DNA of 64,000 nucleotides. Origin: Notospermus geniculatus. Taxonomy: Eukaryota; Nemertea; Pilidiophora; Heteronemertea; Lineidae. The stretch is taken from the NCBI GenBank assembly GCA_002633025.1, contig NMRB01000796.1:98671-162670 (forward strand), written 5' to 3'. The notes under the pieces were generated by a model that worked only from the letters and a program-made list of their open reading frames with translations, was not told where the DNA came from and did no database searches. A program made the position numbers and the translations under genes. Below are positions 53,240 to 63,356 of this stretch, one piece after another. Positions within the stretch are counted from its first letter, which is position 1. Each line of letters opens with the position of its first letter.

Positions 53240-53985
53240 GTTTGTAATTTTCATGGCGGCTCTCCAAATGAGAATCACCGTGTTGCTACCGAGTTGCTAC
53301 CTTGTTCTCACCTTTCACAACCCTTCAGAACCGCTGAAAAAAAACGGCTGGCGAGTTGGGAAGGTGGAAGTAGGTGGCAACACAGTGGCAACTCGGTAGC
53401 TATGAGGTCACAACACGGTTCAGAATGAAGTCGGTGACGCTGCGGTCGTTGTGCTGTTCTATCACGGTTCACGACGGTTTAGTAGCAGTTTGTGGCGGTG
53501 TTCACACGGGTATTATACGGTGTTCACTCGGTTGACAAATGCATAGCGGCAGGCACGCGGAGTAGCGCGGTAATCTTGAGGTTTTATCTCGGTTCTGAGA
53601 CGGTCTACTACATAAAGCCACCGTCAATCGCCGCGGTCAGTTGTGTGACAGCAGTGACGGTGACAACACGGAGGAGCAGCGGTGATAGCGGGAAAGCGGC
53701 GTTGTTTGGCACAAGTAGGTGAGAACACGGTGTGGAGAAACGGTGGTGATGCGGTTGTCAGCAAGGTAGACATACGGTACAACTGCGATCAAACGCGGTG
53801 TTAGAACGGCGATGTGCGGTGTTAACACGGTCATGTACGGTCCATATGCGGTCTATGAGGATATAGCGAGGTGGCCACAAGGAGCTGGGCGGCAATAACA
53901 CGGTAGTGATTTTTTCAGGGGTTCTGGAGGGTTGTGGAAGGTGACAACAAGGCAGCAACACGGTGATCCCCGGTCGTAATAGTAA
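53240..53985. mobile_element. CGGT-rich inverted-repeat element
   Basis: The left arm CACCGTGTTGCTACC..ACCTTGTTCTCACC..CACAACCCTTCAGAACC is mirrored at the right (53905-53975: GGGGTTCTGGAGGGTTGTGG to AACACGGTGAT). The interior has CGGT every 10-20 bp in short words such as ACACGGT and GCGGTG. No coding sequence. Repeated short sites like these are usual for transposase-binding subterminal repeats; the source is unknown. Confidence 0.6.
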
Positions 53986-54101
53986 AAATCCCGGAGTCTG
54001 AGGAGCCATGCCAAAATGACTAAAAACACCCTAAAAACATCAAAAATAGGCCTTTTAAAAATAAAAACAGCCCTAAACACCCCTCTTTGAGCCAGTGTCA
54101 A
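53986..54101. other. No gene; spacer
   Basis: Short spacer between the CGGT element and the next palindrome; no feature. Confidence 0.3.
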
Positions 54102-54412
54102 GCCCGGGCCTGAAAAAAACCCGCCTGAGACCTGGCGAGCGTCTACACTACTAAAATCTAGCTGAACTTAATTGCTACGCACGGCGATAGGGTCGCTACT
54201 GGCACGCACTCTTTACGAAGAGGAGGCGCTAAATTGGAGTGCTGGCTTTTTACCGCGCATGCCCACAAGACACGCCGCCTGTCGCGGTGTTCAAGAACTA
54301 GACAAAGCCCGGGTCTATTGCGTCTACACTATTTAAAAAACCCGCAGGAGACGCGGGTTTAAATTAAGCCCTCCAAAAACCCTTCGAAATCGGAGGGTTC
54401 AAAAAGCCCGGG
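54102..54412. mobile_element. Palindromic element, ends GCCCGGGC
   Basis: GCCCGGGCCTGAAAAAAACC at the left against AAAAAGCCCGGG at the right; two internal GCGTCTACACTA words face each other (54129 and 54321). It abuts the MITE at 54413, and CCCGGG is repeated after that MITE at 55263. Confidence 0.55.
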
Positions 54413-55262
54413 CCCGTATGCATAAAGGTGGATTAGGGGAGGTATAGCTTATTCCAGGTATAACTTCACGGTTGTACCACTATCGGTATGCATAACAGTG
54501 GTTTAAGCAAAACTGTGGTATAACGCTATTCATGGAATAGGCGGCCGAATGCATAAAGATGGAATAGCTTATTCTGTGGTGTTAATATGCCAGATTTGCT
54601 GGTGTAACCTAAACCTACGAAGGGGTATGTTTAAGGAGTAGAGTAAGGCAGAATGAAGCGCTGTGCATCATCAAATTGTAATGTGTTGAAGGGCTGCTGA
54701 CTCCAAATGACTGAAATAACTGCAACCATTGGCGTGGTTGTTCAAAACTACTGTAACCCCAACTTGGCGATGATTTTGGATTGGTGCTTGAACGCGATAA
54801 CGCCAAGAAGACCTAACGCCATGATAGAGACAGTGGGACTTTCGAAAAAACTGAGCCCTGATAAGCATCACCAACATGACATGCATTGTATTTTATGAAA
54901 CCAGTCTGATTGTGAGAAAAGACTCCAATACCATGGAATAACATTAAACCGTGAAATAAGCTGTTTTCTCTGTCAGCTTCCTTGGGAGCACATGTTGACT
55001 ATTTGGCAGGTATAACTCTATTGTGACTTAATTTGCATAAAGGGTCCAAATCATCTAATAATAGATTGCCTGCAGGCTTTGCACACAAATACCGTGGAAT
55101 AACACTACACTGTGGAATAAGCTTAAACTTAGTTTAGTTATACACAGAATTGTTATACTTTGTTTTATGCATACCGAATTTTCTAAACCAGGGAGAGAAG
55201 AATAACAATTCTCAGAATAGGCTAAACCAGGGTATAGTTACCACCTCCTTTATGCATACGGG
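54413..55262. mobile_element. 850-bp MITE, ends CCCGTATGCATAAAGG
   Basis: The end CCCGTATGCATAAAGGTGG is mirrored by CCACCTCCTTTATGCATACGGG at the right. The interior repeats GGAATAAGC and TTATTCC words in both orientations. It is flanked by CCCGGG on both sides. Confidence 0.8.
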
Positions 55263-55264
55263 CC

Positions 55265-55645
55265 CGGGTGGGTTGGTTTCTTGTATTTCCCCAGCCTATG
55301 GAGGATGTACCAGCGACAGGCAGGTTATTGAAAGGTCAAGTTTGAATCTTGAAAGATTTGGCCAGGATGACATGAATGAGAAAACCCTGATGACAACTGC
55401 ATGTGCCATGCCGATGTTGAAATTATGGCTGTCAAGGGGTTTAACATTGAGGATCTTTTCATCCCTTGGCATTCCTTCTTTTTACGTAGAAAAATCGAAT
55501 GACTGCAACTGCAGTTCACAAGGATCGTAAAATAGCCAGCAAGCGACTGATTGGTCTAGGCAAGACTTACAAAATCCTCACAGTACCCCTGAATCACACT
55601 GAAACATCTCTTGCGTCTCTGATAATGCCTAGTTACATAAAGTGA
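55265..55645 (+). pseudogene. THAP/Harbinger-type DDE_Tnp_4 fragment
   Basis: The frame gives VSCISPAYGGCTSDRQVIER, then (another frame) IMAVKGFNIEDLFIPWH, then HKDRKIASKRLIGLGKTYKI and LTVPLNHTETSLASLI. SP.YGG..SDR, M(A)D(R/K)GF and a IGLGKTYKIL-type end are typical of the C-terminal half of DDE endonucleases linked to THAP/Harbinger transposons. Frameshifts disable it; the DxGF Asp appears as Val. Confidence 0.7.
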
Positions 55646-55867
55646 CCCTTAGATGTTATCACATGAGCTGAACTGAACTAGTCCTGGTTTCATGAACTGA
55701 GAACCCAGGCCCCTATTCATCTTTTGTGTTGACCAAAGGGTAAGTGTCATCAGACATTCCTTACATACATTCCTGTGGAGTGGGTGAATTGTTATCTCAC
55801 ACTTTTATAGGGATAAATAATCCTAGTTCTAAACTGTTCTTGAATTTGAAATAAACTTTATTTTCAG
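55646..55867. other. No gene seen
   Basis: Non-coding; the end has the polypyrimidine tract and acceptor of the next exon. Confidence 0.3.
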
Positions 55868-56080
55868 GTTGAAACAAACAGCAAAGCGAAAAGGAAGAAG
55901 GCTTCTTCAGCAAATTCTGATACTGCCATTTTTGAAAGCCTTGACGCGTCAAGTAAAGAAAGTGAAAAAGAGTGCACTGGATGCCTTGAATTAAAACAAA
56001 TAAAGAAAAAGTACAAGGCTTTAAAAAAGGAAAAGAATAAACTGGAGTTGGCTCATTACAAGAATTCATTGCTCAAGTGA
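55868..56080 (+). CDS. Terminal coiled-coil exon
   Basis: After the acceptor TTTATTTTCAG a 70-codon phase-0 frame ends at TGA (56078-56080). It reads VETNSKAKRKKASSANSD, then CTGCLELKQIKKKYKALKK and EKNKLELAHYKNSLLK, a short basic stretch followed by a coiled coil. The family is not known. It overlaps the next open frame by a few bases, in another frame; if a one-base error were present the two could be one gene. Confidence 0.5.
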   Translation, partial: VETNSKAKRKKASSANSDTAIFESLDASSKESEKECTGCLELKQIKKKYKALKKEKNKLELAHYKNSLLK

Positions 56081-56100
56081 CCGTCAACACCACGTACAGC

Positions 56101-57609
56101 ATGAAGAACTTGGGAGTTCGTGATTTTGCAGCATCCATGCACAAAACCCTGACAACAACATCATCAACCTCATTGGAGAAAACTGTCGAAATCAAGACCG
56201 TGGCCACTCCAGAACCGGTGGAGACCCCCATTGAGAGTGCAGGAGTTAAGCAGGTTGAAGTAACCCTCAGGCATGCCTGCACAGATTGCAAAACAACCAT
56301 TCAACCATATATGCCTACCTCTGACACGATCACGCAGCGTAATTCAGAAGCAAAGACAACTGCTGCAGAAATGCCACCATCAAAAACCAAAATTTTAACA
56401 ATTGAAATTGATGGGAAGAGTCTCCCACAGCAATCATTAAGCATCACCTTCGTCAAAGAAAAGACATCGGAACACTCAGGGCTGCCATCTGTTGTGAAAC
56501 TAAGTTCCGTCAGCCAGTGCAAAGAACAGTCAGCCACTGAAGACCCTGATTTGATTGACAATGATCGGTGTAACCCTTGTTTGTATGGATTCAGTGTAGC
56601 CAACCTATGCATTGGAGAAAAGGAAATTATTGATGTTGTATACATTGATACTGAAATTGACGGAAGACCTTCGTTAGAGACTCAATGTGCATTTCCATCT
56701 GCACCCGAGAGGGTTGAAGGAATAATTATACACCAGCCATGTGAGGTGTGGGGCTTCGACGGATCCACATTCCTTGTTGGAATCGTAACTGGATACCACG
56801 GAGAGTGCTCAACTCAAACTAGGTTTGATTGGATCAAGGATGGAAACGTTGTTTACAGCGGATCCTCATGTTTGTACGTGGTCATAGATCCTGGCACATA
56901 CCATTGCAGAGTCACACATGGAAATTTTACGGATACTTCAACTGACGTCAAAATTGTCACTGTTACCACGGCCGATTCTGCTGCCACCAGTTCACACACT
57001 TCAGTCCCGCCTGAGGTCAGAATTGATGATCTCCATATTGATCGCTTACGTCCGCTCGGCACGGGTTCCTTCGGAACAGTATACCGCGGAAAGTGGCTTG
57101 GGTGTGACGTTGCCGTGAAAGCCATCAAGTTGCCGAAAAGAGTAAATCAAGCAGCTCAGGTAATGAGAATGGTAGCAAATATCAATGCTAAAATAAGGCA
57201 CCCAAACCTGGTTCAGTTCTTGGGGGTGGCGAAGGAACCTAGCATTATATGCTTGGTCAATGAATTCATTGATGGTGCTAACATGGAAGATGTCATCTTC
57301 GAAGACGCCACGGGTATAGGGGTTACGATGACAGAACTTTGCACTGAGGAAGACGCCTGGTCAGTTGATGGAGAAATTGACCCACTGCAAGCTATCAAAG
57401 ACAAGATGTTAAAAAAAGAAAAGCCACGAATTCCACGAATTCCAACTCCAGAGCAGTGCTCCCTCGGCATAATGAATGTCATAATAATCATCTGTTGCAC
57501 CGACTATGAGGCGGAAAGACGCCCTGACGCAAGGTACATAATAAATTTGAGGCCAATTCTATTTTCAATTGCCACGGGATGGAATAGGGTTGGCAGAGCA
57601 AGAGACTGA
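56101..57609 (+). CDS. Ig-like and TKL-type kinase fusion, catalytic core missing
   Basis: A single-exon 502-residue frame from ATG (56101) to TGA. After a Thr/Ser-rich N-terminus there is an Ig-like domain (IIIHQPCEVWGFDGSTFLVG, RFDWIKDGNVVYSGSS, DPGTYHCRV). The kinase part has a Gly-rich loop (LGTGSFGTVYRGKW), a Lys (CDVAVKAIKL), IRHPNLVQFLGVAKEP and the hinge CLVNEFIDGANMEDVIF. The next expected HRD and DFG segments are absent: the frame jumps to WSVDGEIDPLQAIKDKMLK and CCTDYEAERRPDARYIINL, the end of the C-lobe. It cannot be a normal kinase; a pseudokinase or processed deletion product is likely. Location (membrane or cytosol) unclear; no signal peptide. Confidence 0.65.
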   Translation: MKNLGVRDFAASMHKTLTTTSSTSLEKTVEIKTVATPEPVETPIESAGVKQVEVTLRHACTDCKTTIQPYMPTSDTITQRNSEAKTTAAEMPPSKTKILTIEIDGKSLPQQSLSITFVKEKTSEHSGLPSVVKLSSVSQCKEQSATEDPDLIDNDRCNPCLYGFSVANLCIGEKEIIDVVYIDTEIDGRPSLETQCAFPSAPERVEGIIIHQPCEVWGFDGSTFLVGIVTGYHGECSTQTRFDWIKDGNVVYSGSSCLYVVIDPGTYHCRVTHGNFTDTSTDVKIVTVTTADSAATSSHTSVPPEVRIDDLHIDRLRPLGTGSFGTVYRGKWLGCDVAVKAIKLPKRVNQAAQVMRMVANINAKIRHPNLVQFLGVAKEPSIICLVNEFIDGANMEDVIFEDATGIGVTMTELCTEEDAWSVDGEIDPLQAIKDKMLKKEKPRIPRIPTPEQCSLGIMNVIIIICCTDYEAERRPDARYIINLRPILFSIATGWNRVGRARD

Positions 57610-57934
57610 GATGCAAGCATCAAATCGATAATGCATGGAAGAAGTGCCTACACTCATGGTCGGTAGTTTATGGACACCACTTTCCCAAATCTAAGCAACA
57701 GGTTGACCCATTTGGATCGATGGTGGAGAGGTTGAGAAATCCATGCATTCTGTAACACTTACAGTACAAACGTTGCTACAAGTAGGCCTACTGTCTCACT
57801 GACTGCCTTTCTTCACGAAAGAGACCGGCATAGTTCCCACAGTGAACGGATGGACAGATTCTCTATCCAGCCGTTCATCTGCGTCATCCGGAGGGAGGGA
57901 AAGGTTGTTTTGTCAAGTTATATATTGAAATTTC
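57610..57934. other. No gene seen; 3' region of the kinase-like gene
   Basis: Non-coding. One phrase pair (GGACAGATTCTCTATCCAGC) may be a short inverted structure; no polyadenylation signal assigned. Confidence 0.3.
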
Positions 57935-58230
57935 AAAATGCTTTCATTGATTTATTTAGGCAGCCGTGGTTTCTCCAGCTGTACCCAAAATGTTATTGAA
58001 TGTTTTATTTATTTATTTAGGCAGCCGTGGTTTCTCAAGCTGTACCCAAAATATTATTGAATGTTTTATTGATTTATTTAGGCAGCCGTGGTTTCTCCAG
58101 CTGTACCCAAAATGTTATTGAATGTTTTATTGATTTCTTTTTGCAGCCGTGGTTTCTCCGACTGTACCCAAAATGTTATTTGGATATTTTATTGATTTAT
58201 TCAGACAGATGTGGCTTCTCCATCTGTCTA
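57935..58230. repeat. 61-bp tandem repeat, five units
   Basis: GCAGCCGTGGTTTCTCCAGC recurs at 57960, 58021, 58082, 58144 and (changed) near 58204, with TTATTGAATGTTTTATTGAT between. Each unit also includes TTTATTTAGGCAG, which resembles a 3' splice site. The frame through it is a by-product. Confidence 0.85.
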
Positions 58231-59640
58231 CTTCTTATATTTCCATTATATCCTCATTGAGGCTGCTTGTAGTTGTGCAATGACGCTATATAGTCAATTA
58301 CGGTATATATTCTCAAATTAACCTCGTCGTAGAATATTTGTTTGCTTCACTTGTCATTAAAACCCTTTATTTGATTTGTTGCCATATGGCTACTAATCCT
58401 AGTGGTGCCCCCTATTCCTTATCATGGTGAACATTTCAAAAAGTAACACTTATTTGACAAAGTAGCCATATGGTTACTATTACTGACTACTGCTGCCATC
58501 TGGTGGCAAGTATAGACACTACACCACCACTCTTGCATTCCAGGCAAAGTGCAAGGTGTGCCTCAGGCTGTGTGTCACCCATGTTCGGAGGAGAAATTCT
58601 ATATTCTACAAAGGTTTCAGAAAAGATGGCTGATGTGATTTCCTAGAGTAATGATCATAGAAACTAATAATGTGTATCAGAATTATGACAATTATTCCAC
58701 TTTTCTCAGAGAAAAAAATGCAGTTATTTTTTTGTTGAGGTAGCCAAATGGCTACATTGCCAAACAACGACATGAATATTTTTGGGTGATGCGGACATAT
58801 ATGTCGAGCCTAAGTCTACAAGAATGTTTTGTTTTTTTAACCAACTAGTATATTGACCAAGGTGTTCCTCTAGCCTTATAGTAAAATAGTTTTGGGGAAG
58901 AAAAAGCTTCTCCATTCTGATTTAGGTGATTTTTTTCCGTGTCGTTAATTGGTGAAGTAGCCAAATGACTGCAATTCACAGTTCCCAAAATTTGGCCCAC
59001 CCCCCAAAAATCAAGGTATTTTTGTGTTTCTCATCTGACAAGGCATCAAATGAAAAGAGGTTAGATTTTTTTCCTCTGACCAAAAAATTTTGCCAATTAA
59101 AGGGCTTGAGTGATTATTTCCATGTCCAATATTTCTGGTGAATTGACCTGAAGAAACTACGTTTCAGTTGTGTTCGTATCACTGTATTTTTTGTGAATAT
59201 ACATGAAGCTGTTGATAATACATAACGTGTAAGTTTTGTTGTTTTCATAAGCGGCGAGCTACTTCCAAAAATAAGAGACCAGTATCACTCGATTTCTCAG
59301 ATGTTGATGGATACAGGGTGTCAGAAAACCCTTGTCGTGTTAAATCCTAACTGAATGCCAACATACAAAAAACATTTGGTTTCGTCTCTCTACAATGTAC
59401 CTGGCTTAAAGATATTGGGTTGTTTTTCGTTCCATCAAATATTCTGGTGTCGATTATGGAAGTAGGCCAATTATTGACGTCAGGGAATTCAGTACATTCC
59501 CAAATATAAGTTGAAAATCTTACAAACACTAGCTTCGAGAGAAAAAGATCGCCAATTACTTACTTATGCTGCAAGTGCAAATACTCTCAATGCTTGTTTT
59601 TACGGGTACAATGTCCACCTCATTAAAACCTAGTAATCGG
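58231..59640. other. No gene; short palindromes
   Basis: Four copies of GTAGCCATATGGCTAC-like palindromes near 58383, 58463, 58739 and 58965; otherwise no coding or RNA signal. A stretch near 58380-58560 has TGGCTAC and CTGGTGGCAAG phrases. Confidence 0.45.
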
Positions 59641-59731
59641 TAATGTGGACGACATGGCAGTGACGGAGGGTGAACTTTTCAAGGTGCAACCGCCCTAACG
59701 TACACGGAAGAAGGAGAAGAGAGCCAAAGAT

Positions 59732-60321
59732 TTGTGGTTGGTTCTATTAGGCGGCGTTTTTAAGACACCACCAGGTGGATGGGAGAAGCAAGGGAGGAAC
59801 TATTTTGTTGTAAAAGGTAATGATTTGTTGGTTCCCTCTCGGGTCCCGCTACAACTTCATACGAACATTCTTCAACAGGCACATGAATCTGATGATTGCT
59901 TGCAAAGTTACAAGGAAAATATTCTTTATTCAGAGGGGCAAGAACATCCTTTGGATGGTTATTGTGATGCTGGTTTGTTCAAGAGGTGCAAAATGTTGAA
60001 CCCGAGGAGCCGAATGTGATTCATTTGTTCGAGGAGGAGGAGGAGGAGTTTGCAGGGTGCAGGATGGACGAGGAACAAAATGTTGACATGGTAGACGTGA
60101 CACCAAACCAAACGAAAAAGAAACCGTCCTGGACAACTAGAGTAACATGGGAAAAAGATGAGGAGGACGAGATTAGAGTGCTGTTCAAAACATGCTTTGA
60201 TACGAAGACGCACCCAAAGCCAAATTATAGTGCTACAGCTCTAAAACAAAGCAAAACACAATGGATATATACATCGCAAGGGCAAAGATACCTTGGAGAC
60301 GAAGGTATTTCGGATGATTGA
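59732..60321 (+). CDS. Unknown protein fragment with one frameshift
   Basis: Reads WLVLLGGVFKTPPGGWEKQG, FVVKGNDLLVPSRVPLQ, then after a frameshift at about 59990 EEPNVIHLFEEEEEEF, DMVDVTPNQTKKKPSW, TCFDTKTHPKPNYSATAL. Continuous and protein-like over about 190 codons. There is an acidic run in the middle. No family recognised; upstream RTRKKEKRAK may be part of it. Confidence 0.4.
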
Positions 60322-60510
60322 TAGGTTGAAAAAGGACTGAAGGAATGTGACAGTTCCTGTTTGAATCGGTATACATGTTGTATTTGTAACGCTACCAAAT
60401 GCTTTTATGCACACCAAAACATGAATACGTGAATACCATACGTTGCATCACATGTAATTGATATATTTATTTCGGCATAATAATATTATTGAACACTGAA
60501 TTTTTGTAGA

Positions 60511-60667
60511 AATGGCTTCCTCAAGTACATGCAGCATAACAGAAAAGCATGCTGTTGCTGAATTCTTTACAATGGACCCGAAGGAGGAGGAGGTCGTCAG
60601 CTCCAAGTGGATTTCTAACTTTAAGTCCATGGATAAATGCACGGTGCATTGGCCTCCCATGTTGTAG
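60511..60667 (+). CDS. Short exon candidate
   Basis: ATGGCTTCCTCAAGTACATG follows TTTTTGTAG (acceptor-like) and encodes MASSSTCSITEKHAVAEFF, TMDPKEEEVVSSKWI to TAG. It may be an initial exon or a relic; no match recognised. Confidence 0.25.
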
Positions 60668-60780
60668 CGAAGACAAAATAAGAAAACTGGTTATTCAAGC
60701 GGCAATTCCGACAGAATCCTGCCACAATTCATATCGTGACTTCCTAAAAGACAAGTGCCTTGTCGTGGGCCGACGTTCTC

Positions 60781-60985
60781 ATTCGGCCGCTTTTCCACGA
60801 GGCATGTACAGGCGCGGAGGCGGCCGCGCGTGCGGGTGCGAGTGAAACAGATAATGGAAATACGTTGGATCAATTTTTCCACCATTCGGCCGCTTTTCGA
60901 CGAGGCGTGTGCGGGCGAGAAGGCGGGCGCGGTGCGAGTGAAACAGCTAAAGGGAAATACGTTGGATTGATATTTTCCACCTCCG
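60781..60985. repeat. 103-bp tandem duplication
   Basis: ATTCGGCCGCTTTTCCACGA and the next 80 bp occur twice (60781 and 60884), both CG-rich and ending GGAAATACGTTGGATCAAT-like. Confidence 0.7.
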
Positions 60986-61149
60986 CCTGCCTCCTCCGTG
61001 GCCCCACACGCCCCGTGGAAAAGCGGCCTTAATAGATGCTGAAAATGCCACCAGTTTGGTGAAGCCCCTTGTCTATTGGCAACACATTAGTCTATTCCTG
61101 CTAATCTTGCTCATTTCCTTGTTCATTGTTTTCATTACAGGCGATCAAT

Positions 61150-61490
61150 GGGTTTTTGTCAGCATTTAGCATATCCAGGGATGTCCCCAGAGCAGAGGGA
61201 TACGTTAGCAATCAACCACTTCTCGGATGCCATTGGTGACCAAGATATTAGGATGAGATTTATTCCAGGCAAAACCTAAAAATCTTGAAGAAGCCATAAT
61301 CGTAGCTTTGGAGGTTGAGGCTTTCAAGAAGGTCGAATCACAGAGGGCAGGATCTGTGAGCAACAGAAAACTGCCAGTAAGAGCTCTGGAAAAATCTAAT
61401 TCTAAGGGCAGAGATTTAGAAGCTGAAATAGATGAGCTGAAGAACATGATTGCAAAGCTTACTGTGGATGGGCTGTACAGGAGCATCGGA
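61150..61490 (+). pseudogene. Ty3/Gypsy Gag C-terminal fragment
   Basis: The frame reads LAYPGMSPEQRDTLAINHFS, DAIGDQDIRMR, then (shifted) ALEVEAFKKVESQ-like, and a coiled Gly-free end ELKNMIAKL. LAYP..SPEQRD.LAI..F..A.GD.DI is a pattern of Gypsy capsid C-terminal regions. It stops where DDE sequence begins, so it is a chimeric fragment. Confidence 0.55.
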
Positions 61491-61790
61491 GGACTCATAA
61501 TTTGGCCGTCACATGACATCCCAATGCAACTGCCTGCAGTTTTTAGAAATCGATTTTTGAAGGATGTTAAGGGTGTGTTGGATTGCTTTGAGATATTCAT
61601 TGAGAGACTCGATTCACTGAAGGCACGAGCACAGACGTACAGCAACTATAAATCACATAACATTGCAAAGGTATACTCCTTGGGTGTCAGCCCATCAGGA
61701 TCAATTTACTCATGTTTCGAAAACCTTGGGTGGAAGGGCAAGTGACAAGCACATCACACTGAACAGTGGATTGTTGGACAAGCTTCATCT
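61491..61790 (+). pseudogene. THAP-type DDE_Tnp_4 N-terminal fragment
   Basis: Reads GGLIIWPSHDIPMQLPAVFR, VLDCFEIFIERLDSLKARA, TYSNYKSHNIAKVYSLG and (shifted) VSDKHITLNSGLLDKL. DC.EIFIE.P.SL.A.A.TYSNYK is characteristic of the THAP-linked DDE endonucleases: first Asp in DCFE, second in SDKHIT. It is joined to the Gypsy Gag fragment without a gap. The C-terminal half is missing here. Confidence 0.75.
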
Positions 61791-63180
61791 GGAGTAACAA
61801 GTAACTTCTTCGAAATATTTCAAGAAAACTTTGCACCATAGTTATCAGGGACAACATGGTTGTATGCAACCTTCAGGAAGTTGGGTACACCATACAAAAG
61901 TTTATAGTCAGAATGGGCAAGAATCCGCCTTTTTGGGAAAAACGAAGTGGACAGTTAATATAAGAAAGAGTATGCTCATTTGAAACTCAGAGTTGTGGAT
62001 TTTCTAAATCAAACACCAGGACAAGAGAAGTTCACCTAGCATCTATTCACAATGCGCAAATGGCACAAAGAAGTGAGACTTCATGTAGCACTGATCTAGA
62101 GAGGACTGCCGCCCAGTTTTAATCCAGCTGACGTGCTTGACGAGTCAGCAATCGTCGCAGTTGAACCTGAAGCAGTATCATTGCAATCATCAACAAGACT
62201 GCAAGAAAACGAAAATGAGGTTCAAACGAGAAGTTGATGAAGAGGAGGTGTCAGCCCCTGCTGCTAAGAAGCAGGAAAAAGAACAATTATAGCGGAGTTC
62301 CTGCGGAAACCATATCCTGGGGAATTCCGAATTGATGAAGTAGAATTCAGTTCTGGGGAATTCCCAATTGATGAAGTAGAATCAGGACCTGGCACTGACT
62401 GTTCCTCATTAATTTTCCAGTTTTCAGGCGTCCGAGGCCACCAGTGTTTAACAAAATCCTTTCGTACAGGCAGGATAGGAAGTGAGTATTGGTTTCTATA
62501 GGCGGTTATTACTGCAAAAAAGACAAGTCAAGTAACGTGTATAAACGTATGTTCGCCAATAAACTTTTTGTGAACTCACTGAAAACTATGTACATGGATA
62601 TTCTGTTCTGCGGGACCTCAAGCAAACGAGTTAGACAACACTCCCTACCTAAGGAAACAACTCCAAGGGCAGGCTTCCAACAATGGGAACCCTCAAGACC
62701 CTCCCCTGCCAGATAATACCTTGCTTCTGACGACATGTGAAATGGTGGATGACTTAGAGAGGGAGGCTGATAGCTGATGCAGAATTAAGAAGTCAATTGG
62801 TGCACTGAAAAAAATCCTAATCATGCTGAGTACTTTCGGGGTACTCATACTATCCCTGAGATGAGTAGATTTTATATTTATTCTCTATTTATTATGGTCA
62901 TGCGAATTACTTACTGTTGTTGTTAGGAGACTTATACAGTGGATGAAAATTATTAGTTCAGACTTGAGCATCGGGACAGAAGGGATCGGATCGTACGATT
63001 CGGAGAATATATCGTTAATGATGACCGCAATTTCTTTTTAACCGTCGTGATACAGTATCTTTTAATGCATTAGCAGTTCTAGATTCACTGCATTGACAGG
63101 AATTGTGAATCACTATTAGCTCTTACATGAACCTTCAAAACCTTTCAGATGCCATCAAAGCCTGCCACAGGCTACTGATA
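61791..63180. other. Coding-like fragments, no gene assigned
   Basis: Pieces such as YAHLKLRVVDFLNQTPGQ (near 61970) and VLDESAIVAVEPEAVSLQ (62138-62240) look protein-like but lack context. A 36-bp direct repeat (GGGGAATTCCGAATTGATGA) is at about 62319-62386. The rest is non-coding. Confidence 0.3.
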
Positions 63181-63257
63181 AGAACTACCGTGTTGCCTAA
63201 CAGCTTGGTTTGACGGTGCGGAAGACCGAAATGATGGCCGACAGAATCGAAGAAAAA

Positions 63258-63356
63258 GTCGACAGAAGCAGCTGCAGCAGGAAGGTGAATGTCAACAGGA
63301 ACAGCTGCAGTAGGAAGGTGAAAGTCAACAGGAGCAGCTGCAGCACGAAGGTGGAG
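63258..63356. repeat. 33-bp minisatellite, three units
   Basis: GTCAACAGGAGCAGCTGCAG plus GAAGGTGAA repeats at 63258, 63291 and 63324. It can translate as an 11-residue Ser/Cys-rich repeat or, in another frame, a Gln-rich one; coding status unknown. Confidence 0.65.

Noticed and set aside
56077-56100. GTG start for the kinase-like protein
   Set aside because: Animal genes start with ATG; the first in-frame ATG is at 56101.
58027-58260. 77-codon repeat protein
   Set aside because: A by-product of the 61-bp satellite; the frame is not conserved between units.
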